A stretch of 49,348 nt of DNA from Frondihabitans peucedani. GTDB taxonomy: Bacteria; Actinomycetota; Actinomycetes; Actinomycetales; Microbacteriaceae. The notes beneath the pieces were generated by a model that saw nothing but the letters and a program-made list of their open reading frames with translations, was not told where the DNA came from and searched no databases. The stretch covers positions 1-49,348 of the forward strand of contig NZ_BAABAU010000012.1 of assembly GCF_039537585.1 (NCBI RefSeq). Reading direction: 5' to 3'. Numbering within the stretch: position 1 is the first letter of the stretch; each line of letters begins with the position of its first letter. Shown here in pieces: positions 16,283 to 24,351 of this stretch. A program made the position numbers and the translations under genes.

Positions 16283-18640
16283 GTGCCTCTGCAGTTCCTC
16301 CACCGGATCGTCGCCCGGACCCCGCGACTCCGCCGACCTCGCCGCCGACCTCGCCACCAGCCTCGCCGCCAGTCTCTCCGTGACCCCGCATCCGCCTCCG
16401 AGCCCCGCCGCTCGTCCGAGGTGGGTGCTCTGCGGCTGGGCGTGGAGCGGGGCATGGTCGGGACACTGGTCGTCGTCGGGCTGCTCATGGCGCTGCTCAC
16501 CCTGCCCGACTTCGGCATCGACCATCGGCCGGACCGCTTCCCCCTCCTCGTCCTGGCCCTCTGCCTGGCGGGACTCATGGTCGTGGCCCTGCCCCTGGCG
16601 ATCCTGCGCCGTCCGGGGTTCCCGTCGGCTGCAGGCCTGTGGATCCCGGTCGGCGCCTACGTCGGGCTGCTCGTGCTGGAGCCGTTCATCGTGCAGGATC
16701 CGCTGCCTTCCGGATCGACCCCGTGGCTCCTGGCGCTCTCGCTCATCGCGTTCAGCTGCACGGCGGTCGCGGAACAGGACCCGGTGCGGGCCGGAATCAT
16801 CTGCGCCGGCATCGACGTGGCCCTGGCCTGCGCCTACGCGGGCAGGATCCCGGTCAGCCACACCCTCGTGAACCTGATCGGGCTCGGCCTTCTCTCCGGC
16901 GGACTCGTCCTGGGCATGCGGGCGCTCCGCCTGAAGGCCGACCAGGCCGACCGCGACGAGCGCGAGGCGCAGCTGCTCTTTGAGGACGAGCAGCGACAGC
17001 TCGCGACCGAGGCCGAGCGCGTGCGGACCGACGCCCTGCTGCACGACACCGTGCTCGCCGCGCTCCTGGCAGCCGCGGGCAATCAGGCCCCCGAGCGCGC
17101 CACCGAGATGGCCGAGGCCGCCCTCGACATCGTCTCGGACACCACCGACCACCCGGATGCGCCGCCCCTGTCCGTGCTCCTCCAGCGCCTGTGGTCGAAG
17201 GCCGATCCGGAGCTCGCGCCCTTCCGCGACACCGTGCAGTTCGACCTCGCGGCGCTCTCGGACGTCGACCTGCCGCCCGAGGTCACCGAGGCCCTGATCT
17301 CTGCGACCGTCCAGGCGCTCACGAACAGCATCAACCACGCCGGCCCGGACGCGAAGCGGGTCGTGACGGCCACCCGCCTCGACGACGGCGGCCTTCGCAT
17401 CGTCGTCTCGGACGACGGCACCGGCTTCGACCTCGCCGCGGTCCCCGAGGCTCGGCTGGGCGTCCGGGTCTCGATCCTGGAGCGGGTCCGACAGGTCGGC
17501 GGCCTGGCCAGGATCGACTCCGCTCCAGGACGAGGCACGACCGTCACTCTCGAGTGGCCCCAGCAGGACGACGTCGCCGAGGTGCTCCGCCGCCCCGGCG
17601 AGTCGCTGTTCGACGTCCTGCCCCGCCGCAAGCTCTACCGGGCCTTCGGGGTGCTCATCGTCGTCGCCAGCGTGATCGCGACGGCGGAGGCGGTCTTCGT
17701 GACGCACGCCTACACGTCGGTCATCGCCTCGCTGCTCGGCCTGAGCATCCTGCCCGTCCTCATCCGCGGAGCGAGACGCGGCACGATGTCGAACGCGGCC
17801 GCCTGGGGGACCACCGCCGTCGGCATCCTGCTCTGCCACATCGCCACCATCGGACTCGACCCGGCCGACTTCGACGCGGCCTCCATCGCCCGCTACACCT
17901 GCGGAGTCCTGGCGGGCGTCGTCATGGCGTGGATGGCAGGACGCAGGATCACGCCGCTCATCACCGTCGGCGCCCTCGTCGCCCAGATCACCCTGTGGGC
18001 AGGCCCCAGCGGTGCCATCCGTCTCGGCCTCGCGGCGGAGATCGTCATCGTCATCGCCGGACTCCTGATCCACCGGGCCCTGCGCCGAGTCAGCGCTGCC
18101 GCCGGGACGGCTGCCACCCGGCACCGCGACCTGACGATCCGGAAGGCCGAGCTGGCCGCGTTCAACAGCGAGCGGCAGCGGCGGCTCCTCCACGCCGGGC
18201 ACGCGGCGGCCCCGATCCTGCACCGCATCATCGACACCCGGGGCCACCTCGACGAGGACGCCCGCGCGGAGTGCCGTGTGCTGGAGCAGGCGCTGCGGGA
18301 CGAGATCCGCGGACGGAACCTCCTCAACAACGCCGTGCGCCGGGTCGTCGCATCGCATCGGCGCCGGGGGAGCCTCGTGCAGATCCTCGACGACGGCGGT
18401 CTCGACGGCATGGCGCCCGCGACCCTCGACGCGCTCCTCGACCAGGTCGCCGCGCGGCTCGAGACGGTCCGGTCGAGTCGCATCGTCATGCGCACCGGCC
18501 ACGCCGAGTCGCAGACGGCGATCACCCTCGTCGCCTCCACCCCCGATGAGACGGCCGCCGCGCTCGGGCTCGATGCGGACGACGAGGTCGACCTGTGGCT
18601 GACGATCCCGCACCCGGATTCTGTGGGGCTGGCTGCCTGA
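16283..18640 (+). CDS. Orphan membrane histidine-kinase-like protein with a duplicated layout
   Basis: Up to 785 residues. An arginine-rich N-terminus is followed by about six membrane helices (residues 58-215). A coiled segment and a DesK/NarX-like box, ALLHDTVLAALLAAAG (near residue 250), lead to an ATPase domain with ATVQALTNSINHAG (N box), VVSDDGTGFD (G1) and SAPGRGTTVTLEW (G2). A second set of helices (455-600) and a C-terminal cytoplasmic domain, whose LLHAGHAAAPILHRI recalls a second H-box, follow. No response regulator adjoins it. The GTG at 16283 is uncertain; ATG 16454, preceded by GGAG and right before the first helix, may be the true start. Confidence 0.8.
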   Translation: MPLQFLHRIVARTPRLRRPRRRPRHQPRRQSLRDPASASEPRRSSEVGALRLGVERGMVGTLVVVGLLMALLTLPDFGIDHRPDRFPLLVLALCLAGLMVVALPLAILRRPGFPSAAGLWIPVGAYVGLLVLEPFIVQDPLPSGSTPWLLALSLIAFSCTAVAEQDPVRAGIICAGIDVALACAYAGRIPVSHTLVNLIGLGLLSGGLVLGMRALRLKADQADRDEREAQLLFEDEQRQLATEAERVRTDALLHDTVLAALLAAAGNQAPERATEMAEAALDIVSDTTDHPDAPPLSVLLQRLWSKADPELAPFRDTVQFDLAALSDVDLPPEVTEALISATVQALTNSINHAGPDAKRVVTATRLDDGGLRIVVSDDGTGFDLAAVPEARLGVRVSILERVRQVGGLARIDSAPGRGTTVTLEWPQQDDVAEVLRRPGESLFDVLPRRKLYRAFGVLIVVASVIATAEAVFVTHAYTSVIASLLGLSILPVLIRGARRGTMSNAAAWGTTAVGILLCHIATIGLDPADFDAASIARYTCGVLAGVVMAWMAGRRITPLITVGALVAQITLWAGPSGAIRLGLAAEIVIVIAGLLIHRALRRVSAAAGTAATRHRDLTIRKAELAAFNSERQRRLLHAGHAAAPILHRIIDTRGHLDEDARAECRVLEQALRDEIRGRNLLNNAVRRVVASHRRRGSLVQILDDGGLDGMAPATLDALLDQVAARLETVRSSRIVMRTGHAESQTAITLVASTPDETAAALGLDADDEVDLWLTIPHPDSVGLAA

Positions 18641-18843
18641 CGCGGGGTCCGCGGGCCGCCCGGCGACCGTCCGAAAAGCGAAGCAGGATCGGCGACTTCC
18701 GGGGCCTGGAGACGGGGGTTCCGCCACGCCGGATACAGCCCTGGGCGAACAACACCTGTTCCCGGCCGGACGACCCTTAGAGTTACGGCGACCGACAGAC
18801 CCCGCGGGCCGATTTTCTCCCGCGACGAGAGCAGGAGACCCCG

Positions 18844-19134
18844 ATGGCAGCCGACTACGACGCCCCCCGCAACGCCCCCGACACCGACGACAACGTCGTC
18901 TCGATCGACGCCCGCGCCACCAAGGCGACCGGCCTCGCCGCCGACCTCGACGACGGCGACTCGTCGGACGGCTTCGAGCTCGAGGCGTCGATCGTCGACG
19001 AGTCGCTCGACATCGTCGTCCTGCCGATGCAGGAGAACGAGTTCACCTGTGTCGAGTGCTTCCTGGTGCGCCCGCGCGTGCAGCTCGACCACGAGACGAA
19101 GCTCGGCCCGGTCTGCATCGAGTGCGCCTCCTAG
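18844..19134 (+). CDS. DUF4193 family protein
   Basis: A 96-residue acidic protein ending in a zinc-ribbon-like pair (CVECFLV and CIECAS), the hallmark of the actinobacterial DUF4193 family. The middle ESLDIVVLPMQENEFTC matches the family core. Its function is unknown; family members are small cytoplasmic proteins conserved across actinobacteria. AGCAGGAGACC lies just before the ATG. It is monocistronic, with about 200 bp of noncoding DNA upstream and a hairpin downstream. Confidence 0.93.
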   Translation: MAADYDAPRNAPDTDDNVVSIDARATKATGLAADLDDGDSSDGFELEASIVDESLDIVVLPMQENEFTCVECFLVRPRVQLDHETKLGPVCIECAS

Positions 19135-19142
19135 ACGCCGAC

Positions 19143-19171
19143 GGCGCTGCCGCCAGCTAGGCGACAGCGCC
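19143..19171. terminator. Bidirectional hairpin between DUF4193 and nhaA-type genes
   Basis: GGCGCTGCCGCC pairs with GGCGACAGCGCC (one mismatch) across a 5-nt loop, between two convergent genes. Confidence 0.75.
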
Positions 19172-19190
19172 TCATCGACGACAGCGAAGG

Positions 19191-21095
19191 CTAGGCCGAC
19201 GCGGCCGCCGCGACATGATCGCGAGCGGCCGCGACGGCTTTCCGCAGCGAGTCGCTGTCGTACGCGCCGTAGTGGCGCTTCCCGTTGATGAAGAACGTCG
19301 GCGTCCCCGACACGCTGCTGGCGTCCGCCGTCTGGAGGTCGTAGAGGACCCGGTCGCGATGGGTGCGTGCCGTGAGGGCCCTGCCGAACGCGTCGACGTC
19401 GAGGGCGAGCTGCTCGGCGTACCGCAGCAGATCGGCCTTCGTGAGAGCGTCCTGGTGGGTCAGCAGGAGGTCGTGCATGCTCCAGAACGCGCCCTGCACG
19501 GCCGCGGCCTCCGCGGCCTCGGCGGCCAGCTGCGCCTGCGGGTGCACGTCGACGAGCGGCAGGTGCCGCCAGACGAAGCGGATGTCCTCGTCGAGGTCGA
19601 GCGACCGGACGGCCGGCTCCGCGCGACCGCAGTAGGGGCACTGGAAGTCGCCGTACTCGACGATGGTCACGCTCGCCGTCGCAGGACCGCGGGAGTGGTC
19701 GCGTCCCTCCTCCACCGGGCAGGCCAGGTCGTCGGGCTCGCCGGTGTTCCCGAGCAGGGCGCGCGTCCGGCGGGTGGACGGCAGCAGGTCGACGATCCGG
19801 TAGACGGCCCAGGTGACGACGGATGCGAGGAGAGCAGCGGTCAGGATCCCGAGCTTGGCCTCGTCGAGGAGCACCCCCGAGAACGCGAGGGTCGCGATCA
19901 GGACGGCCACGGTGAACCCGACCCCGGCGATGGTCCCGCTGCCGAGGACCGCCGCCCAGCCGACCGGAGGCTGCAGGCGCCCCCGGCTCAGGCGGGTGAC
20001 CAGCCAGGCGGCCCCGAGGACCGCCACCGGCTTGCCGACCACGTAGGCGACGACGATCCCGATCGTCACCGGCGACGTGTACGCCTTCGCCAGGAAGCCC
20101 GGGTCGATCGGGATGCCCGTGTTCGCGAGGGCGAAGAGCGGCACGATGACGTACGTGGTCCAGGGCAGGAACAGCCCCTGCATCCGCTCGTTCGGCGACA
20201 GGGTCCGCTGCAGCTGCGCGCTCGCCGTGCGGGCGAACGCCGACGTCGGCTGCTCGCGGAACCGCCGGAACTCGCCGCTCGCCTGCTCCAGTGCGTCACG
20301 CGTCGGCGAGTAGGCCGCCGTCGAGAGGCCGATGCCGAGGCCCAGGACGACCGGGTCGACACCGCCGACGAGGAGGCCCAGCCACGAGATGACCGCGAAG
20401 GCGACGGAGACCACTGTCGGGAGGGGTCGGATCCTGCCGCCCAGGCCTGTCCGGGAGACGATGAACGCGGCGAAGGCGAGGAGCCCCACGATCAGCGGGC
20501 CGGCCTCGATGTGGCTCGAGTAGACGAGGGCGATGACGATCAGCGCCACGACGTCGTCGACGATGAAGAGGGTCACGAGGAACCCGCGCACGGCCTCGGG
20601 GAGGTGACGGCCGACGAGCGTGACGAGGCCGAGCGCCAGAGCGGTGTCGGTCGACATCGCGACGCCCCAGCCGTGAGCCGCCGGACCGCCGGCGGTGACG
20701 ATCAGGAAGATCGCGACGGGCAGCGCCATGCCGGTGATGCCCGCGACGACCGGGATGACGAGGCGTCGGCGCTCGCGGAGGCTCCCGAGGTCGATCTCGC
20801 GGCGGGCCTCGAGGCCGACCACGACGAAGAAGAGGGTCATCAAGCCGCTGCCCACCCACTCGCGCAGGTCGAGGCGGAGCGACAGGTCGCCCAGGCGGAC
20901 GGCGAGGTCCGTCGACCACACGCCCTCGTAGCTGGCCCGCCCCGTGTTGGCCCACACCAGCCCCAGGACGATCGCGACGAGGAGGACTGTCGACGAGCCC
21001 GACTCCGTGCGGAGGAACTTCGCGAGCGGCGCGCCGATCCCGAAGGTGCGGCTCGTGGAGCCGTCGTGGCTCGAGGCGGAATCGGCGTCGGTCAT
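19191..21095 (-). CDS. NhaA Na+/H+ antiporter fused to a DsbA-like thioredoxin domain
   Basis: About 634 residues. Residues 1-430 are NhaA with some 12 membrane helices; VVGLEARREIDLGSL, MSTDTALALGLVTLVG and LFIVDDVVALIVIA include the paired Asp of the ion site. After a linker, residues 455-630 form a thioredoxin fold with EYGDFQCPYCGRAEP (CPYC active site) and SSVSGTPTFFINGKRHYGAY (cis-Pro loop). This fusion is known in actinobacteria. The antiporter exchanges Na+ for H+; the fused domain may do redox work on the outer face. GGGAGA lies 8 bp before ATG 21095, which I prefer to ATG 21101. Confidence 0.93.
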   Translation of the reverse strand: MTDADSASSHDGSTSRTFGIGAPLAKFLRTESGSSTVLLVAIVLGLVWANTGRASYEGVWSTDLAVRLGDLSLRLDLREWVGSGLMTLFFVVVGLEARREIDLGSLRERRRLVIPVVAGITGMALPVAIFLIVTAGGPAAHGWGVAMSTDTALALGLVTLVGRHLPEAVRGFLVTLFIVDDVVALIVIALVYSSHIEAGPLIVGLLAFAAFIVSRTGLGGRIRPLPTVVSVAFAVISWLGLLVGGVDPVVLGLGIGLSTAAYSPTRDALEQASGEFRRFREQPTSAFARTASAQLQRTLSPNERMQGLFLPWTTYVIVPLFALANTGIPIDPGFLAKAYTSPVTIGIVVAYVVGKPVAVLGAAWLVTRLSRGRLQPPVGWAAVLGSGTIAGVGFTVAVLIATLAFSGVLLDEAKLGILTAALLASVVTWAVYRIVDLLPSTRRTRALLGNTGEPDDLACPVEEGRDHSRGPATASVTIVEYGDFQCPYCGRAEPAVRSLDLDEDIRFVWRHLPLVDVHPQAQLAAEAAEAAAVQGAFWSMHDLLLTHQDALTKADLLRYAEQLALDVDAFGRALTARTHRDRVLYDLQTADASSVSGTPTFFINGKRHYGAYDSDSLRKAVAAARDHVAAAASA

Positions 21096-21222
21096 GCGCA
21101 TATTCTCCCGGGCCGGCGGGGGCGGTGGGAACGGGGCCGGGCCGAGGCCGCGTCGACCCCGATCTGGGGTCTTTTTGCCGCTCGCGGCCCGGGGCTAGGT
21201 TTCCCTCTGCAAGCGGTATTCC

Positions 21223-21235
21223 TGAAGGACCTTCA
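21223..21235. promoter_or_regulatory. TGAAGG-A-CCTTCA palindrome before the SGNH/GAF gene
   Basis: A 6-bp perfect inverted repeat with a one-base centre ends 12 bp before the GTG at 21248. It could be an operator or a small hairpin masking the ribosome-binding site (TTGGAG). Confidence 0.4.
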
Positions 21236-21247
21236 TTGGAGATCGTC

Positions 21248-22474
21248 GTGACAACAGCATCCCTTGTCCCCATCACCCGCGTCGTGATGAACCAGAAGTA
21301 CCGGACCCTGCCGAGGCGGGCGAACTCGGTGCCGCGTCCGGTCGACGGCGCGCATCAGAGCACTCCGGCCAAGGTCAGCCACAGCATCCTCCTCCTCGGG
21401 AGCGACTACGCGATCTCGTGGGGAGTCCGCACGCACGCTCTGGCACTGCCCGGACACCTGGCCCGGGAACTCCCGACGCGCACCGGAGTCGGGGCCGACA
21501 TCGACGTCCTCTCGACCGCCGGGATGGGCATGGGCGACGTCGAGACGCTGGTGTCCGACCGCGACCTCCAGCAGTACGACGCCGTCGTCGTCCTCACCGG
21601 TGTCGGCGACGCCTTCACTCTGGCCCCGACGGACCGGTGGGAGTCACGTGTGCGGGGGCTGATCGCGACGCTCCGGTCGGAGATGACTCCCGCTGCACCG
21701 ATCCTGCTCGTCGGGACGGAGGCGCCGAGCCACGTGAAGATCTGCCGCACCCGGGAGGACGGCCTGACCGACCAGTGGGCCCACACCCTCAACGCTCTCA
21801 GCAGCAGGATCTGCGACGACACCCCCGGGGCCTTCTACACCGAGCCGACGCCGGTGCCCGCGACCGCGCTCGATCCTGTCGACCTGATCCGCTTCAAGAG
21901 CCCTGCCGCTCACAGGGCGTGGGCAGCGAGCATCGCCCGGCAGCTGAACGTGATCCTCGACCGACCACGCCCGATCTCCGCCGAGAAGGCCGAGCAGCCT
22001 CAGGACGTGTCGCAGCGCCTCACCGCGCTGAACCGGCTCGGGATCCTCTACACGGCACCCGAGGCCCGGTTCACCCGCGTCGTCCGGCGCGCGCGCGACC
22101 TGTTCGGCACCGAGGGAGCTGCGTTCTCGCTCATCACCGACCGCCACCAGTGGAACAAGGCGATGGTGGGCTTCGACCTCAGCGAGGTGTCGATCCAGGA
22201 GTCGTTCTGCGCGACCACGGTGCAGTCCGGCCGGCCCTTCGTCGTGGAGGACGCCTGGGCCGATCCGCGGATCACCTTCGACACGTTCGTGCGCTTCTAC
22301 GCCGGGTTCCCGATCATGGCTCCCGACGGGACGCGCGTCGGCGCCCTCTGCGTCTTCGACGCGAACCCCCGCAGCGCATCCACGATCGACGTCGGCTACC
22401 TCGAGGAGCTCGCGGCGGAGATCGGTCGGGAGCTCGCAGAGTCGCCGACGGTGCCGACGCCGGCCGTGGCCTGA
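21248..22474 (+). CDS. SGNH-hydrolase-like domain fused to a GAF domain
   Basis: About 408 residues from GTG 21248, with GGAG nearby. Residues 35-245 look like an SGNH/GDSL hydrolase: a first strand ILLLGSDYAISWGV, DIDVLSTAGMGMGD, VVVLTGVGDAFTLAP, ILLVGTEAPS and a last block with DLIRFKSPAAHRAWA. The key GDS(L) reads GSD and the GxND block reads GVGD, so catalysis is doubtful. Residues 265-400 form a GAF domain (RLTALNRLGILYTAPEARF, FSLITDRHQWNKAMVG, SFCATTVQSGRPFVVEDA, GTRVGALCVFD). It may be a sensor that binds a small ligand. An ATG at 21125 would add an unlikely leader. Confidence 0.78.
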   Translation: MTTASLVPITRVVMNQKYRTLPRRANSVPRPVDGAHQSTPAKVSHSILLLGSDYAISWGVRTHALALPGHLARELPTRTGVGADIDVLSTAGMGMGDVETLVSDRDLQQYDAVVVLTGVGDAFTLAPTDRWESRVRGLIATLRSEMTPAAPILLVGTEAPSHVKICRTREDGLTDQWAHTLNALSSRICDDTPGAFYTEPTPVPATALDPVDLIRFKSPAAHRAWAASIARQLNVILDRPRPISAEKAEQPQDVSQRLTALNRLGILYTAPEARFTRVVRRARDLFGTEGAAFSLITDRHQWNKAMVGFDLSEVSIQESFCATTVQSGRPFVVEDAWADPRITFDTFVRFYAGFPIMAPDGTRVGALCVFDANPRSASTIDVGYLEELAAEIGRELAESPTVPTPAVA

Positions 22475-22498
22475 CCGCGATCCTGATCGGCGACTCTC

Positions 22499-23143
22499 AT
22501 GATCACGTCACTGTCCGAGGCGCTCGCCGCCGACCGGACGCGCAGGATCGGCCTCGTGCCGCTCGCTGCGGCGTGCATCCTCGCGCTCGCCCTGCTCCTG
22601 CCGACCGCGTTCTCGTCGCCCCTGTCGCGGGCCGACGCGTTCGCGCCGTCGTCGGGCCTCGTCCTGCGCGAGACGAGCGGCGATGCCAGCTGCACCTCGG
22701 GCAGCGGGGCGGCGGCCTCCCTCGGGGCGGAGGCGTGCCCAGGCATCAACCGCCTCGGCGGCGACCACAGCATGGCGCCCGGGAAGACCATCGCGACGAC
22801 GGTCGAGATCACCAACGCCGGCACAGCGACGGCGGGGACCCTGGTGCTGTCGGCGCGGGCAGGATGCGCGGAGGTGCCTCTCGACGGGACGACCGCCCGC
22901 GGTGCTGCGCGAGACCTCTGCGACCGCATCCACGTCGACGTCGTCGCAGGATCCCGCCCCCTGTTCTCGGGCTCGGCCGCAGAGCTCGGCGGGCGACTCG
23001 CTGCGGGGCTCCGCGTCGCGGCCGGGGTCCGTCCCGAGGAGAGCGTCCCCGTCACCTTCCGCGCCACCCTCGACTCCCGCGCGGGCAACGCGTACCAGGC
23101 GCTCGCGGCGTCGGTCCCGGTCGAGTGGACCTTCACGGCCTGA
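22499..23143 (+). CDS. Secreted TasA/CalY-like protein
   Basis: A 214-residue protein with a positively charged N-terminus, a hydrophobic segment (IGLVPLAAACILALALLLPT) and a probable signal-peptidase site. The mature part has TTVEITNAGTATAGTLVLSA, RDLCDRIHVDVVAG, RVAAGVRPEESVPVTFRA and AGNAYQALAASVPVEWTFTA. This matches actinobacterial TasA/camelysin-like proteins, whose members are exported beta-sandwich proteins, some forming biofilm fibres. No dedicated SipW-like peptidase gene is nearby. It begins 24 bp after the SGNH/GAF gene and may be cotranscribed with it. Confidence 0.72.
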   Translation: MITSLSEALAADRTRRIGLVPLAAACILALALLLPTAFSSPLSRADAFAPSSGLVLRETSGDASCTSGSGAAASLGAEACPGINRLGGDHSMAPGKTIATTVEITNAGTATAGTLVLSARAGCAEVPLDGTTARGAARDLCDRIHVDVVAGSRPLFSGSAAELGGRLAAGLRVAAGVRPEESVPVTFRATLDSRAGNAYQALAASVPVEWTFTA

Positions 23144-23531
23144 CGTGGCGCGCGCCCGAGCAGTCGGAGACAGGGGAGGCGGAGTGTCCTGCGACGACCG
23201 AATCGGGTGCCGGCGCCGCAGGACTCCGCGGGTCCTCGAAGTCGTTCGTCGAGGCGCGATCCTGCCAGACCGTGCGTTCGTCAGTGGTCGATTCGGGCGA
23301 CCAGGGTCGGCCTGATTCACGCGGATGAGAGGCAGTGAACCGAGTGTAGAGGCGGGCACCGGAGGGGCACTCCCCCCTAAGGGGGGTATTGCCTCGGCGG
23401 CTCGCGATCATGACCGCTGCGCCGACGGTGCTCGTCGCTTGTCGGCTTTTGTGCCGACTAGCCGGGGCGCGGAAGGGTGGCTAGATTTCTACGTGTTCGG
23501 CTCGATTCGGGTAGCCGATAGCGAAAATCGC
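23144..23531. other. Noncoding interval with palindromes and a possible small RNA
   Basis: About 390 bp without a convincing gene; an open frame at 23325-23552 has no homology I recognise and runs into the terminator. Visible elements are a CCCCCCT-A-AGGGGGG palindrome (23372-23386), a GTCGGC-N6-GCCGAC stem near 23438-23455, a TAGATT box near 23481 and a short CGGCT/AGCCG stem before the terminator at 23532. A short transcript from about 23490 to the terminator is possible. Confidence 0.5.
23372..23386. promoter_or_regulatory. CCCCCCT-A-AGGGGGG palindrome
   Basis: A 7-bp perfect inverted repeat with a one-base centre, in noncoding DNA. It has the form of a regulator-binding site (similar C-run/G-run palindromes are used by LuxR-type regulators), but the cognate protein is unknown. 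Confidence 0.5.
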
Positions 23532-23562
23532 GGGGCCGGTGTCTTCGGGTGACACCGGCCCC
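23532..23562. terminator. Strong bidirectional intrinsic terminator
   Basis: GGGGCCGGTGTC pairs perfectly with GACACCGGCCCC around a 7-nt loop. TTCGCTTTT follows on the plus strand and GCGATTTT on the minus strand. It ends the peptidase E transcript on the minus strand and any plus-strand transcript from the noncoding interval. Confidence 0.9.
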
Positions 23563-23621
23563 TTCGCTTTTCTCCGGCCTGCGCCTCGAAATCCAGGTCA
23601 GGCCCTCGTGCTCACGCAGGA

Positions 23622-24341
23622 TCAGGCGAGCACGCGCGCGGCCAGGCGGGTCTCGACCGCGACGCCGTCGATGCGCTCCACCCGGTAGCCGGTCGGCCCG
23701 TCGCTGTCTGCGAGGACATCCGCGAGCTCCGTGCCCTCGTAGAGCAGTGCCGCGCCGTTGTCCGTCGCGAACGACAGCGGGAGCTGCCCTGATGCGACCG
23801 CTGACTGCAGGAGCGGCCGGCGGACCGGCTCGGAGTCGTAGTGAACCCCGTTCCCGAACGGCAGGAAGCCCAGACCGTCGGTGATGACGCGAAGCTCCGG
23901 GCCGAACGAGTCCGTGGGGCCGCCGGTGTGCCAGCAGAGGGATCCTGCCGACGCACCCGTGAGCACGATGCCGCTCTCCCACGCCTCGCGCAGGATGCCG
24001 TCCAGCCCGTGGAGCCGCCACAGGGCGAGGAGGCCGGCCACGGAGCCGCCGCCGACGTAGATCACATCCTGCGAGAGAAGGGTCTCGCGGAGGTCCGAGA
24101 CGTTGGGCTGCGGCAGGAGCGTCACGACCTTGACGCGCACGTCGGTGTCGGCGAAGGCGCCGTAGACGAGCGCGGCGTCTTGGATCCGGTCGCCTCTGGC
24201 TGTCCCCAGGTACGCCATCCGTGCCCGCGCGGGATGCGGGGTCAGGTCGATCGCAGCGCGGACCAGCGGGCTCGGAGTCCAGTCGCCCCGGGCATCCGTC
24301 GTGAACCCGGTCGAAGCAGCGAGGATTCTCGGAACCGGCAT
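23622..24341 (-). CDS. Peptidase E-like (S51 family) protein
   Basis: About 239 residues. The motif VLTGASAGSLCWHTGG holds the nucleophile Ser in the GASAGS elbow of S51 dipeptidase E-type class-I glutamine-amidotransferase folds. VIYVGGGSVAGLLALWR is the preceding glycine loop and FGNGVHYDSEP carries the likely catalytic His. Members cleave Asp-X dipeptides in the cytoplasm. The frame extends upstream to 24431, but homology starts at MPVPRILA (ATG 24341), 10 bp after the kinase stop. With the kinase gene it forms a minus-strand pair. Confidence 0.87.
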   Translation of the reverse strand: MPVPRILAASTGFTTDARGDWTPSPLVRAAIDLTPHPARARMAYLGTARGDRIQDAALVYGAFADTDVRVKVVTLLPQPNVSDLRETLLSQDVIYVGGGSVAGLLALWRLHGLDGILREAWESGIVLTGASAGSLCWHTGGPTDSFGPELRVITDGLGFLPFGNGVHYDSEPVRRPLLQSAVASGQLPLSFATDNGAALLYEGTELADVLADSDGPTGYRVERIDGVAVETRLAARVLA

Positions 24342-24351
24342 GGGACTCACG

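Noticed and set aside
16079-18727. An 882-codon minus-strand open frame opposite the kinase-like gene
   Set aside because: It is a compositional shadow rich in Arg, Gly, Asp and Glu with no domain, antisense to a gene with clear ATPase motifs.
18746-18760. GAACA-N5-TGTTC as an SOS (LexA) box upstream of the DUF4193 gene
   Set aside because: The actinobacterial LexA site has GAAC-N4-GTTC; here the spacer is 7 bp, so the match fails.
23325-23552. Small plus-strand open frame before the terminator
   Set aside because: No ribosome-binding site, no homology, and it runs into the terminator stem. The interval looks regulatory rather than coding.
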